Source: Coix lacryma-jobi var. lacryma-jobi (Eukaryota; Streptophyta; Magnoliopsida; Poales; Poaceae). Taken from it: DNA of 64,000 bases. Both the position numbers and the translations under genes were made by a program. Shown here one piece after another: positions 12,808 to 25,165 of the stretch. How positions within the stretch are numbered: the stretch's first letter is position 1; every line of letters starts with the position of its first letter. Under the pieces are notes generated by a model, which was not told the origin of the DNA, did no database searches, and worked only from the letters and a program-made list of their open reading frames with translations. Location: assembly GCA_009763385.1 (NCBI GenBank), contig CM019826.1:56975127-57039126 (forward strand), written 5' to 3'.

Positions 12808-13600
12808 CGAGATCTGTGAAAAGGACGAGCAGAGTTGTGGCGGCACGTGGCGGCAATCAGTGAGGTTGCGTCGAGGCAACGCTACCAGTTGTGCGGGCGT
12901 GGCCGTCGGATCAGCAACTACTTCGAGTTGGTGTAGAATAACCCTAGGGTTTAGCTGGTTCGCTATGTAATTAGTTAGGGGTAGAGTGGGAACTAGGATT
13001 AGGATAAGTCGAGTGAGACACCCACCTCCCATTCTATCTCAACCATTTGCTATTCTCCACTTAGGGTTTTCCTGCTCTCCCAATCCCCTGCTGTAACAAC
13101 TGAGATCCGCAGAGAACCATACCTTTGTGTTCATAAGATTTTGAGGAAGTGAGACCATAATCTCACTGTTGTAGCGTGTGGTAGCCACACGGTTGCAGAT
13201 CGATGTCTCAATTCGCATTTTGACTTTGTTCTTCGCGTTCTTCGGTTCTCCGCGATTTTCCGGTCACTCGATCTCCCTCTCTACTACCTCTTTTTGAAAT
13301 CCACTTGAATCAACTTGTTCTTTATAGTGAGGAGTTCATTTCCACCGAAGGAATTCATCTAACTCCTCATGAACAAGTAGATCGGGTTGATTCAATTGTC
13401 ATGGCATTTTTTTCAGTTCATATTCCTTCCCTTTCGATGTCCCGTTGATTGAGTCAATTTGAGAGGATGATTTCTCGGGGATAGTCTCCTAACTACCTCG
13501 TGATCATCTTCTCCATGTTTGGGAACAAGGGATTTTGATTTGGATCAGATTTGGGGAGATTTGGGAAAGAGGCGCTCAAAATCGCCCTCTCTGGTCGGTC

Positions 13601-13840
13601 GCGGACAGTCCGCCACCTCACCGGCGGACAGTCTAGCCATCAGGCTCGAGCCAGACCAGTGGCTGCGAGTCTCGGCCACATTGCTTTCGAGTGACCGGCG
13701 GACAGTTCGCAAGTATAACTCATGGACAGTCTGGGAGTGTCCAGAGGACTTGCAGCAATAGTGTTGTTTGTCAGTTTTGGTCGGCGGATAGTCCGCCACC
13801 GGATCGCGGACAGTCCGCAGCCGTACTAGCGGATAGTCCA
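13601..13840 (+). repeat. CGGACAGTCCG cluster
   Basis: About seven copies of the near-palindrome CGGACAGTCCG or one-base variants (for example CGGATAGTCCG) lie within 240 bp, in the second half of the LTR. Related clusters occur at the same place in sister LTRs. Confidence 0.8.
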
Positions 13841-14262
13841 CGACTCAGCTGAAAGCTGATTTTCAGTGCGTTTGATCTCCCGGCTTTACCGCTTGGTTTT
13901 TGGACTTCTCGTTTGGCCCTACAGTTAACCAAGAAACCTCTCTAGGTATCCTTGCTACTTGTTAGCATAGGTATTTGGGGATTTCTCGACATAGTCTTCC
14001 ATCTACGTTCGGGAGTCGGTTTTTAGTGGTCAAACTTGTGTCGGTGTTTTTGGCATTTGGTTTGCTCTTGCTTGGTGGTGCCTCGCTGTGATCCTAGGGA
14101 TCATCCACCCTCTTCCAAGGGTCGTGGGCATCACGGTTTCGATCAAAGCTTTTGGGGTTGATTTTTGGGAGAAAGGCCGAAGTTTTGAGAGAAATTTTTT
14201 AGGCTCCCATTCACCCCCCCCCCCCCCTCTGTTCGCCTTGCTTTTGCATTCTCGGTCCTTCA

Positions 14263-15309
14263 CCGACAGTCAGCAAAATCCGTATCGGAATAACCATAAA
14301 GTGAAAGGGTCAAAGAAGAAGAGTACCAAATCCTGAACTTAGGAGTGAATCGGAGGTACCTCATGATGCGCTTGACCGCTTGCTTGTGGGAAGTCCGAGG
14401 AGACGCCTGAAAACGAGCGCATAGACACACTGCGAAGTGTATGTCTGGCCTCGTCGCCGTCAAGTACAGGAGTGAGCCAATCATGCTCATGTACTGCTTC
14501 TGGTCCACGGCTTCTCCGTCCTGGTCTGCGTCCATTGCAATAGTCGTTGCCATGGGCGTTGTAAGAGGCTTGGCCTCGCCCATGTCGAACTTCTTCAGGA
14601 TGTCCTTCATGTATTTGCCTTGACACACGAACGTCCCATCTCAGGTTTGCTTGATTTGCAACCCGAGGAAGAAGGTCAACTCACCCATCATACTCATCTC
14701 AAACTCCCTGCTCATTATATCTGCAAACTTGGCAACAAGTGCATTAGAGGAGCCACCAAAGATGATATCATCCACATAAATCTGAACTAAAAGGGTGTCA
14801 TTGCCTTGCTTGAGGAGAAACAGGGTCTTATCTACCGGTCCCATTTTAAAACCCTTGGAGAGCAAAAAGGTTTTCAAACGCTCATAGCACGCTCTCGGGG
14901 CTTGTTTCAAACCATACAAAGCTTTTGAAAGTTTGAAAACATGGTTTGGAAACTTGAGACCCTCGAAACCCAGGGGTTGTCTCCCATAGACCTCTTCCTC
15001 TATATACCCGTTCAAGAAAGCGCTCTTGACATCCATTTGGTATAGCTTAAAACCCTTCGAAGCAGCAAAGGCTAGAAGGATCCTAATGGCTTCTAAACGG
15101 GCTACAGGGGCAAAGGTTTCCTCATAGTGTATCCCCTCTTTCTGGCAAAAACCCTGGGCTACTAGCCTATCCTTGTTCCTCACTACCATCCCATCCTCAC
15201 CCTGTTTGTTTTTTAAAACCCATTTGGTACCTATAGTGTGGCATTCTGGTGGAGGTGGAACTAGGGTCCAAACTTGGTTTCGCTCAAAGTTCTCTAACTC
15301 CTCATGCAT
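14263..15309 (-). pseudogene. Copia B pol: reverse transcriptase and start of RNase H
   Basis: RT blocks [24 protein letters not shown] and [14 protein letters not shown] are present, with catalytic [10 protein letters not shown] and [11 protein letters not shown] stop at about 14641 interrupts, then the same region continues with YLTATRPDIHFAVCL and the beginning of RNase H (YGYSDTDFADC). At 14263 the gene is cut by the adjoining LTR, so most of RNase H is absent. Confidence 0.83.
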
Positions 15310-17041
15310 GGCATTAACCCAGTTAGAATCAGAAAGAACGTGTCCAACATCTTTGGGCTCGAAAGAAGCAACGAATGCAGAATGAGCAAAGTGTGAGATT
15401 TCATACGCTTGTGACCGCGTGACTCGCTGGTCGATGCTGCCGATTATCTACTGCGCGGGGTGAACTTGCTGAATGCTTGGCCCCGCTTGCCTCGCCGAAG
15501 TAGCCTCCCCCTCGCCAGATGCTGTCACTCCCTCAGGTGCAGCTGGTGCTCGCTGGAGAGGTGGCTCTAGAGGACCCCAAGAAGAGGAAGTAGTTGGATC
15601 AGGTCCTCGAGCTGAAGTAGTCGTCGCAGGGTCGACGGGAGCAGCCAGTGGAGTTGGCTCGGGATCACCCCACAGCATCTTCCTCCTCCTCCTCCACAAA
15701 GATTGTCTCTCCCAGCTCATGCTTTCTTGCAACATCAAAAGCAGAAGAAACACAAGGCATAGTTTCGTCGAATGTGACCTCGTAGGTCTCCACTATCCAG
15801 TTAGTCTCAAGGTTAAGAACTCGATAAGCACGCGAATGCAAAGAATAACCAAGAAACACACCATCAGCAGAATAAGATTCAAATTTGTCCAAATTGCCTT
15901 GCTTCAGAATAAAGCACTTGCACCCAAATGCCTAAAGTGAGACACCTTGGGTACCCGTCGTCCAAAACGCAACTCATAAGAAGTTTTCTTCATGAAAGCC
16001 CAAAGAAAGATGCGTTTTGAAATGGCAAGCGATGTTGACCGCCTCAGCCCAAAAATGCCTAGGAGTCCTATGCTCATCGAGCATCATCCTAGCCATCTCA
16101 ACAAGGGTCCGGTTCTTGCGCTCAACAACACTGTTTTGCTGGGGGACATAGGGCGAAGACAACTGATGCTCAATTCCATGAGAAGAACATAAAGAGGCAA
16201 ACTGTGAGTTAACAAACTCAGTACCATTACCGCTATGAATAGCTCTAATAGTATCAGGAGGAAACTCAGTTTTCAACCTCAAAATCAAGTCTTGAGCAAA
16301 AGAAAAAGCCTCTTCCTTAGCCTCCATTAAGAACACCCAAGAGTACCTCGAAAAAACGTCCACAATCACTAGAACGTACCACTTCCCACCCACTGAGCAA
16401 ACCCGAGCTAGACCAACAGTGTCCATGTTTAAAAGCTCGCCGGGTTGCTTGGTCATCACCTGATTAACAAGTGAGTGAGAAGCAGCAACCATCTTCCCGT
16501 GATGACAAGGGTGGCAAACAAGGTCCTTCTGAAACTTAAGCTTGGGAAATCCTTGGATTAATCCAAGTGAGCTAAATCTTGCAAGCAAGTCGAAGCTCAA
16601 GTGGCCAAGACTCCTATGCCACTTCCACAAATCAGAAGAAGGACCAGCCACCAAACATCTAGAAGAGCCGAAAGAACGAGAAAAATCGGCTCGGAAAACA
16701 CGGCCAAAGGGAACGATCCAACAAACAAGATCTCCCCGAGAATCCAAAACTCTACTAAGGCCTTTCTTAAAGCGCACCTCAAAATCATCCTCAAGAAGTT
16801 GCAAAACAGAAAGCAAGTTAAAATGCAGGTTAGAAACCAAAGCGACATCCTTGAGCACGATGTTCTCGTTGAGTCGGATAGACCCATGAGAAACAACCTT
16901 ACCTTTACCACTATCCCCGAAGGTGATATACTGCTTATGCACAACGGGGTCTAGGCTGGAGAACCATTCCTTCTTTCCGGTCATATGGCGCGAACACCCA
17001 GAATCCATGAGCCACATGTTCTCCAACCGAAGTTCCTTCAT
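15310..17041 (-). pseudogene. Copia B pol: protease, integrase and linker
   Basis: The pol ATG at 17041-17039 shares its A with the gag stop TGA (17043-17041). Protease shows LMDSGCSRHMTG. The integrase zinc segment (WHRSLGHLSFDLL ... CHPCHHGKM) and core (VDVFSRYSW, HSGNGTEF, QNSVVERKNRT) follow. The expected core Asp in SDNG is replaced (HSGNG), so the integrase is probably inactive. Frame changes lie near 15974 and 15892, and an acidic/Pro-rich linker (15753-15448) leads to RT. Confidence 0.8.
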
Positions 17042-17311
17042 CAATAGAAAGGCAGGAAATGAGCATACGGCACAACATTGGGGTTAGTATACTGAAAAGG
17101 ATACCAGTGTTGTGTCATACGCCTAGAAAAAGTGTTAGAAGCAACACCAAACTGTCCTCGTCCCATGGGTGGATAGCGATCACCACCAAACAGAAAAGGT
17201 GGTCCGCTAAAGAACGGAAAACCTCCAAACTCACCTTCATGTCCCATTTGAGGAAAGCGATCACCACCATGCAGAAATGGTGGTTCGCTATGGGACTGAT
17301 GTGATGGATGG
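17042..17311 (-). pseudogene. Copia B gag, C-terminal tail
   Basis: Arg/Gly/Pro/Phe-rich Gag tail ending HWYPFQYTNPNVVPYAHFLPFY and a TGA stop. It aligns by eye with the end of the Copia A gag (HWYSPYFTNPSVGPYAH...). The first few codons of the apparent ORF upstream of 17311 come from the chromovirus LTR and are not gag. Confidence 0.8.
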
Positions 17312-20300
17312 ACGGTACTTTTCATTTGTGTATATGGTAAGAATTGTAAATGAACACTAGTGAAAGGTCATTATCATTCTTTCTTAAACCAATTCCATTT
17401 TTATTCTACGGTGCGGGTCAGAAGATTGAGTCTCCTTAACCGAGGAGCACGATGGTTCGAACCGATTCAACCAGATCTAGGAGTTTTCCACGATCATACG
17501 ATATATGTAGACCCTTGATCACACATATATCAATCCCCGACCTCGGATCCTCCAAACAAGACCGGGTCCGCGCCACCCGAGAGTACTTGTACACCTCCAA
17601 TCCGGGACTTTAACCCATGAGGGTAGCTAGTACTCCTGCCATCTCTCCACTCCCAGTGTGCGATTAGCCGTTCTCATTTAAGAACCACCAAGGCAGGGCT
17701 TACCGTAGCATATGATCGGTACTTCACAATTTCTCAATCTAGCAGGCCAACAACGGTTAACCCTAATCCGGCCCATCCGGGTCACTCTACACCAACCCAA
17801 GGGTCGATGCATGTGCCCGTCTGGTCTTAACCATACTTCTTTCTCATTATCATTCCAAAACAATAAGTATCAAAACATTTATTGGAAGCGTGAGAAAGCA
17901 AGGCTAAGCATTTCTATCATTTGCATAAAGCAGGTATCAAGGTATGATATATTGATAACAAGGTTGATCATGCATCAACAGATTTAAAGCATTTATTTGT
18001 TAAACATCTAATGCATCAGGTTATCGAAAGTAAGTGTAATTGCAAAACCAAGAAAAGGGTTAAATGAACCGGGGCTTGCCTTCGTTGACCAAAAAAGTCG
18101 GGAACTCCTGATATTCCGGATCAACAGGATACTCTGAACTCTCTGGACCAACCTCGTCCGGACAATCGACCCCTTCGGAAACTACACGATAAGGAGTGCA
18201 TGCTTGATGAGATGCTCATGTCATGATCATGGTAAAGATGGAAATTTTCTAAGCTATAAGCATTTATTTTGTACAACTTTCCATCACGATACAGTTGCAA
18301 ACCAACAAAACCAACTTATACCAACATACATGGTTATATGTGTGAAGCTTTCCTTCATCAAGCAGCAGATCAAGATAATTTACTCAGCAGATCAAGATAA
18401 TTCACCTAACTTAACCTTCAATCTACCATAAAGAGACTTTGGTTTTCATGTTAAACAACATTACTTATTCATAAAGAAAGTAATTTAATTAGCACGAAAT
18501 TAAGTTGTGAAGCAAACTATGCCCAAATTAGTTCAAACTTTTAGAGATGATAAATTATATCAAATAACAGTGGTAAAATAAATATCACAATTTTTGAACA
18601 AACTTTTAAACCTGCAGAATTAAATCAAACTATAACACTTAAATAATTTAATAAGGCATAGAAATAAGATTAAAATCTATTTTCTCCAACAGAGCTCAAA
18701 ATTTTTGTGATGATACATTTTCAACTAAAAACAGTGAAAAAAATAGTTTCATGATTTTTGGACATTTAAATAGGCCTACAAAAAATATCAAAGATCATTT
18801 ATTAATAAAAAGGTCTATTTAAATCACTTTCAAAATTTGCTCAACACTTAAGTTTCATATTTTTCATAAATATTAGACAGCTTGAGAAAACTACACAAAA
18901 ATTTTCACAATTTTTGGAGCTTCCTACAAAAACATATCAAAAAGACAAAACATAACACTATTCCTCTTTTTCAGAAAAAGAAAAACTCTACAAAACCCTA
19001 CTGGGCTCGGCCCACCTTCGGCCCACAGTCGCTGACGACTGGGCCCCAGGTGTCAGCGCCTTCTCTTCCCCCTCACGCCCTGGCCAGCGCTCGGCCGGCC
19101 TTGACCGGCTGCTCGGCTGCGCTGACCGCCCTCCTACCTCAGCACCGGCGAGGTCTTCGGCGACGGCGATGACCTCAACATCCCCGTCTTGACCTCGCGC
19201 GTCGATTCCACCCTTCACTAGCCCTAGCACCTACACGACCTTGAGCTGGCAGCGGCCATGGCGGCTCGGCCAGACTTGGCACGGCGGCGACGTGACGTTC
19301 TGGCCATAATGGCTCGGTAGAGACCTAAACAAGAGTGGCACCGCACTAAGGCACTTTCTGCGACCATGATGCGCACGCAGACTCACTTGGAGATGACTCC
19401 GAACAACATGGTCTACGATGGCGGCCATGGCGGCGCTTGCGCCGACGGCGAGCCACGTGAACCGACCAAGATGATCCGGTAGAGACCAAACTAGGGAGCG
19501 CAACACGCTTAGGAACTCATCGCGACTATGATGCGCACCTTACCTTCACTCGAGAAGCACTGGACCGAGGTTGACTACGGTGGCGGCGATGACAAAGCTT
19601 GCACCGGCGGCAACCTCTGCGGACTACTCAAGCCAGGGCGGTAGAGACCTCAAAAGCGAGCCGAACGTGAGCCACAACACATCACGAAGCTAAAACACTA
19701 GTCGGTTTGACCGGAGGAACTCTGGCTTGCCGTGGCCACGACCAAGATACCTGCGGCGGCTCCCTGCCGGCAGCGAGGAAGAAGACCGTGGCGACGGCGA
19801 TTGCAAGCTCTAGGGCTCGGGTTAGCTAGCTCAGGAGAAGCAAGGGATGCAGGCGGAACTATTTGGGAGATGGAGGGTGCACGGACGCAGCGACGGCGGA
19901 GATCGAGCTCGTCGGAGCTTGACCAAGAAACAGAGGAAGAGAGAGAGGAGGTGGCGGACGCAGACGATGGGAGATTGGGGAGCTCTCAGAGCTTGCCACC
20001 GCGCGGAATGAAGCAAGCAGGCTTCCAGCTGCGTGGCCAGACACGCGGAGCGGCGCAGAGACGGCCAGGCCACGGCGGTGGCGCACGCGGCGGCCTTCCC
20101 TGCTCCGGCAGGTGCACTCCCCCTCCTGTAGCTACAGGATGAGATTTACCCCCTTTCAAAATTCTCCAGATTTTTGTACTGCACAACAAAAACTCTGAAA
20201 ACAAAAGTTGCTCCAAATTTTGTGTTCTACATGTTTGCTTTAAGAATCAAAGTCAAATTCTTCCTGGATTTTGAAATAGAGTTCAATTTCAAATTTGGAC

Positions 20301-21127
20301 CAAACTGAAATTCAAAATTACTTTTGAATTTTCTGAACAACTTCAAATTTTGCCAATATATGAAAGGTAGAGTTTGAAAAGTTGTACAACTTTGCTTTAA
20401 CACCCTTTGGATGATTTCAAATGGAAATAGGTCAATTTGATCAAAACAGTTCAAATCCATTTCAAATTGGAAATTTGAAAAGTAGACAGAACTAGGGTTT
20501 TGCAATAAAAGCAAAATTACTTTTGATTTTGCATTGACACTTGAAAAAGGGTCAATGTATGAAATGTTCCTTTTGAAATTCTCTACAACTTTGATGTAGA
20601 CCTCAAACTCAGATTTCAAATCGTTTTTGAAATGCAAATTTAAAGTCAAAAGGGGACCATTTCCAGGGTTTGAGTAAATTCATAATTACTTGAAATTTTG
20701 TATAGAAACTTTGAAAACTTTGAATACCAAAGTTGTACCTCTCCTCAAGATCTACCAAAAAGCTTTTAGGGTCAACCCCAAATTATGCATAGATTTTGAG
20801 TTAACTAGAAAGGGCTAATTACTTATATAGGAATTTAATGATTTTCCCAATTTTGAGCTAAACAAATTTTATATTCTTTTGAATTGTTGAACTTGGATTC
20901 ATGCCTTTACATGACTTTAGTCCAATGGGAATGAACACAAGCTACTTTATAATGACATTCTAAATTAGGTTTTCAAACTGCATCACAAGCATAAAATCAG
21001 AGATGCTCACATAAGGAATTAAACTCATTTTAGTGAATGCATCTCAAGGTGAGCTAGCACATGATGCTATGAAATTCTTATGATGACATGACAACATTTT
21101 ATTCATGTAAACACCTGAGGTGTTACA
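17312..21127 (-). repeat. Tekay-type 3' LTR, outer end missing
   Basis: On the minus strand it starts TGTAACACCTCAGG at 21127. It matches the 5' LTR at 46882-49285 over 17327-18868 and 20872-21127. Between these lies about 2.0 kb (18869-20871) absent from the 5' LTR, including a GC-rich block at 19000-20140. It also lacks the last ~0.5 kb present in the partner (46882-47425). The short ORFs in the GC-rich block are not convincing genes. Confidence 0.8.
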
Positions 21128-21143
21128 TGCTTTCCCCCTAAAA
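21128..21143 (-). other. Polypurine tract of the chromovirus
   Basis: On the minus strand TTTTAGGGGGAAAGCA precedes the LTR start TGTAACACC. This marks the plus-strand primer site. Confidence 0.7.
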
Positions 21144-21262
21144 GAAATCTCGACCTGAGATTTAACTACAAACCAAACCAACTACTAACGTTGTGGGATA
21201 CGGGGATAAAGATTACAGACTTTTTACAAAAACTAGGAACATGTTCTATTTGTCAACCTCTT

Positions 21263-23401
21263 TCACTGCCCTGACTGTATGGGTGCATAGAACTCAGGAA
21301 ACTGCTCCATCAGAAATTCTTCGGTTTCCCAAGTCGCTTCATCCTCAGAATGCTGACTCCATTGAACTTTATAGAACCTGATAATGTGTTGTCGAGTCAC
21401 TCTATCTCGCTGATCGAGAATTCTGATGGGATATTCTGAGTAAGTCATATCAGACTTAAGCTGTACCCCTTCCACATCAATTACATGGTCAGGAACTCGC
21501 AGACACTTCTTCAGTTGAGAGATGTGAAACACATTATGAACCTCTGACAGATGAGCTGGTAGTTGAATACGATATGCCACTTTGCCACACTTGGCCAGGA
21601 CTTGATAGGGTCCAATGCAATGGGGAGCAAGCTTTCCTTTAACCTCGAAACGATATACACCCTTGGTGGGTGACACTTTCAGATACACAAAATCTCCTTT
21701 GGCAAAAGTCAAAGGCCTACGCCTTTTGTCTGCATAGCTTTTCTGTCGGGATTGTGCTATCTTCAGATTACTTTGTATGAGTTTGACTTTCTGTTCGGTT
21801 TCTTGAACTAAATCGACACCAAAGAACCATCTTTCACCGGGTTCGGACCAATGTAACGAAGTCCGACACCTTCTGCCATATAAAGCTTCAAATGGTGCCA
21901 TACGGATGCTCTCTTGATAGCTATTGTTGTATGAGAACTCTGCTAATGGTAAGCACTCATCCCACTTAAATGGGAAGTTAAGAGCACATGCCCTGAGCAT
22001 ATCTTCTAATATCTGATTTACTCTTTCAGTCTGACCCCCTGTCTGTGGATGGTAGGCTGTGCTGTGTAAGAGTTTAGTGCCCAGAGACTCATGTAGACTT
22101 TCCCAGAATTTTGAAACAAACTAAGTACCCCTATCGGAGACAATAGTTTTCGGAACTCCATGCAAACTCAGAATCCTATGAAAGTATATCTTGGCATATG
22201 TTGATGCCGGGTAGGCGGTCTTGACTGGTATAAAGTGTGAAACCTTGGTCAGACGATCTACTACAACCCAAATAGAGTCGTAGCCCTTGGATGTTCTTCG
22301 GAAACCCACAATAAAGTCCATACTAATGTCTTCCCATTTCCAAGCAGGAATTGGCAATGGCTGCAGTTCACCAGCTGACTTAAGATGAATGGCTTTGACT
22401 TTCTGGCAAGTATCACATCTGGCTACATACTTTGCAATTTCGATCTTCATCTTAGTCCACCAGAATCTTGGCCTAAGATCCTGGTACATCTTTGTACTCC
22501 CCGGATGAATCGCAAACGGGGTAAGATGAGCTTCATCAAGAATTTGTTTTCTCAGCTCAGGATTCTTCGAAACAACCAGTCTGTCTTTGGACCAAACCAC
22601 TCCTGCTCCATCGACTCGGAAGCAAGAAGCTTTGTCTGCCTTGGCTTTCTCTTTGAGGTGAACAATACCCTTATTTTCTTTCTGAGCAGCTACAATTTGG
22701 TCTTTGATAGATGACTGAACCGATATATTAGACAAACTGCCCTGAGTGATCATCTGAATACCCAGTTTTTCTAACTCGAAATAGAGAGCAAGATCTACTG
22801 GTCTAACAGTGGTACAGTTACAACGAACCTTCCGACTAAGAGCATCGGCTACCACATTTGCCTTTCCGGGATGGTAATGTACTTCAAGATCATAATCTTT
22901 GATTAACTCTAACCATCTCCGTTGTCGCATATTCCGCTCTGACTGGGTGAAAATATATTTCAGACTCTTGTGGTCGGTGTATATGTGACATGTATTGCCC
23001 AAGAGGTAATGACGCCAAATCTTTAGGGCATGGACAACTGCTGCTAACTCTAAATCATGAGTTGGATAGTGTTCTTCATGACGCTTCAACTGCCTGGATG
23101 CATAAGCTATTACTCTGCCCTCTTGCATCAAAACACAGCCAATCCCGATACCAAAAGCATCACAGTATACATTGAACGGTTTCTCAATATTGGGTTGGGC
23201 TAAAACTGGAGCCGTAGTCAAAAATTTCTTTAGTTTCTGAAAAGCTTCTTCACATTTATCTGACCAGTCAAACTTGACTTCATTCTTTAACAACTCAGTG
23301 ATGGGTTTGGCAATTTGGAGAAGTCTGGAATAAACCTGCGGTAATAACCTGCCATACCCAGAAAACTGCGAACTTGATGAACAGTTCTGGGGGACTCCCA
23401 T
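21263..23401 (-). pseudogene. Chromovirus pol: RNase H, integrase, chromodomain
   Basis: RNase H shows [27 protein letters not shown] and [11 protein letters not shown]. Integrase follows with an HHCC-type segment (CDTCQKVKA), the core ([21 protein letters not shown]) and the GPY-like part (GPYQVLAKCGKVAYRI). The C-terminus has a chromodomain-like block (YPIRILDQRDR ... VQWSQHSEDEATWETEEFL), which is diagnostic of chromoviruses. The stop TAG at 22121-22123, at a position where relatives usually have Gln, splits integrase. The frame also changes relative to RT near 23290-23400. Confidence 0.87.
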
Positions 23402-24849
23402 TCAAGGATTTCTTGTACCTTGTCTGGATTCACAGCTACACCTTCGGCCGATAACACATGACCCAGAAATGGAACTCGGTCTAGCCAGAACTCACATTTT
23501 CTGAACTTTGCATATAGCTGATGGTCTCTCAGATGGCCCAACACTACTCTGAGGTGTTCAGCATGGTCTTGTGGATTCTTGGAATATATCAAAATATCAT
23601 CAATGAATACCACTACAAACTTGTCTAGTTCAGGCATGAACACGGAGTTCATCAGGTACATGAAGTGAGCTGGAGCATTAGTCAACCCAAAGGACATGAC
23701 TAAATACTCATACATGCCATATCTGGTGGTGAAAGCAGTTTTAGCAATATCTTCAGGCCTTATTTTTATCTGCTGATACCCAGATCTCAGATCTATCTTG
23801 GAAAATACCTTGGCACCCGTGAGTTGATCAAACAAAAGATCAATTCGCGGTAATGGGTACTTATTCTTCACTGTTACTTCATTAAGCGGACAATAGTCCA
23901 CACATAGCCTCAAAGTTTGGTCTTTCTTTTTGACAAACAAAGCAGGATAGCCCCATGGTGATGAACTAGGTCTGATATAACCCTTATCAAGCAATTCTTG
24001 CAACTGAACTTTCAATTCTGCCAGTTCTTTAGGTGGCATTCTATAGGCTTGTCGAGATATTGGTGCTGTTCCTGGCTTTAGCTCTATGCTGAACTCCACA
24101 TCATGGTCTGGTGGAAACCCCGGCAAGTCTTCAGGAAACACATCCGGGAACTCATAGACTACAGGAATATCCTGAACCTCTTTAACTGTTGTTGCACAGA
24201 CGCTGCCGCAAATCTGGTCAACGGTTTTCTTTGGAATAGGAAGTTGGATAAAGAGTTCAGAAGTGCTATTGGGTATGATCAACCTGACTGTTCTATGTAA
24301 GGCATCTAATACTGCCTTATGCTGGTACATCCAGTTCATCCCTAGGATCACATCTATATCCTGATCCTTGATTACCATCATATTAGTGGGATAAGTATGC
24401 CCGGCAAAATCTACGAGCACCTGATGCGCCACTTCTTTTATGCATAAACGACCTCCAGGTGTATGTATAAGGAAATTTTCTCATGTTTCCCCAGTTGATA
24501 TATGATGTTTTTCAACAAAACTCTTACTGATAAAGGTATGCGATGCACCAGAATCAAATAGTAATACGGCAGGATGGTGAGCGACTGAAAACATACCCAT
24601 CATGACGGGTTCCCCTTCAGGAATATCTGCCGCTTGCGCATAATACACCCGGCCAGTCTTCTGGACGGTCTTATTCTTCTGATTGTTATTGCGGCCTTGA
24701 TTCTGCTGTGGCCGCGGCTGGAAATTCTGACTACCTTGTCCTTGCGGAATATTTAGAGGATTTTTCTTGGGATACGGGAAGTCACGGGAGAAATGACCCA
24801 GCTTCCCACAGTTATAGCATGGGTAGTTGTGGTTCTGGGGAGTCTGGGT
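23287..24849 (-). pseudogene. Chromovirus pol: zinc knuckle, protease, reverse transcriptase
   Basis: The start holds a Gag zinc knuckle in which the last Cys is Phe (CYNCGKLGHFSRDF). The protease active site is LLFDSGASHTFIS at about 24560-24600. The stop TGA at 24481-24483 interrupts the protease. RT is well kept: [29 protein letters not shown], the catalytic [11 protein letters not shown], and [12 protein letters not shown]. The ORF from 24432 stays open through RT. Confidence 0.87.
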
Positions 24850-25160
24850 TCAAATGCCAGGGGCATTCGGCTGTCGTGGATAATTAGGATTCACAACAGT
24901 TCTAGCAGATGACTGCTGTGAGCTGGCTTGTGGTTGCTGGGGTGGACGATACGGTGGACGGTTGTGCTGGACTGGGTGGTATATGATACGCTGGCGCTTC
25001 TTATTGCCACCAGACGATCCGGTCGTACCCCCACCCTTCCTCTTCTTAGCTTCAAGATGCTTGAAATACTTTTCTTCTATAGATATAGCTTTATTCACCG
25101 CATCATTGAAGGATATATTATCGTCAGACATTGCCAGCATTTTCTGCATCTTCGTATTCA
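24850..25160 (-). pseudogene. Chromovirus gag, part 2
   Basis: This continues the gag that starts at 33435, after the Athila-type insertion (resuming at GLNTKMQKMLAM). It shows the helix-rich end of the Gag core (SFNDAVNKAISIEEKYFKHLE), then a Lys/Arg and Gln/Pro-rich segment. It ends at a TGA at 24850-24852, before the zinc knuckle. Confidence 0.8.
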
Positions 25161-25165
25161 GCCCC
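25161..25165. repeat. Target-site duplication GCCCC (left)
   Basis: GCCCC here matches 32811-32815 on the other side of the Athila-type element, a perfect 5-bp duplication. Confidence 0.85.

Larger units (their letters stand above)
12192..14262 (+). repeat. Copia LTR (full, 2071 bp), plus strand
   Basis: It starts TGCGGATACA and ends CTCGGTCCTTCA, as do the LTRs of Copia A and the solo LTR at 58697. It carries a hairpin array (12577-12807), a palindrome cluster (13601-13840) and a C-rich run near 14213-14228. On its right it directly abuts the RNase H of Copia B. I see no matching target duplication on its left, in line with a truncated partner LTR at 10331-10931. Confidence 0.85.

Noticed and set aside
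19000..20140. GC-rich block in the chromovirus LTR as a captured host gene
   Set aside because: Frames are short, with no recognisable domain or convincing splice structure. It is probably ordinary LTR sequence.
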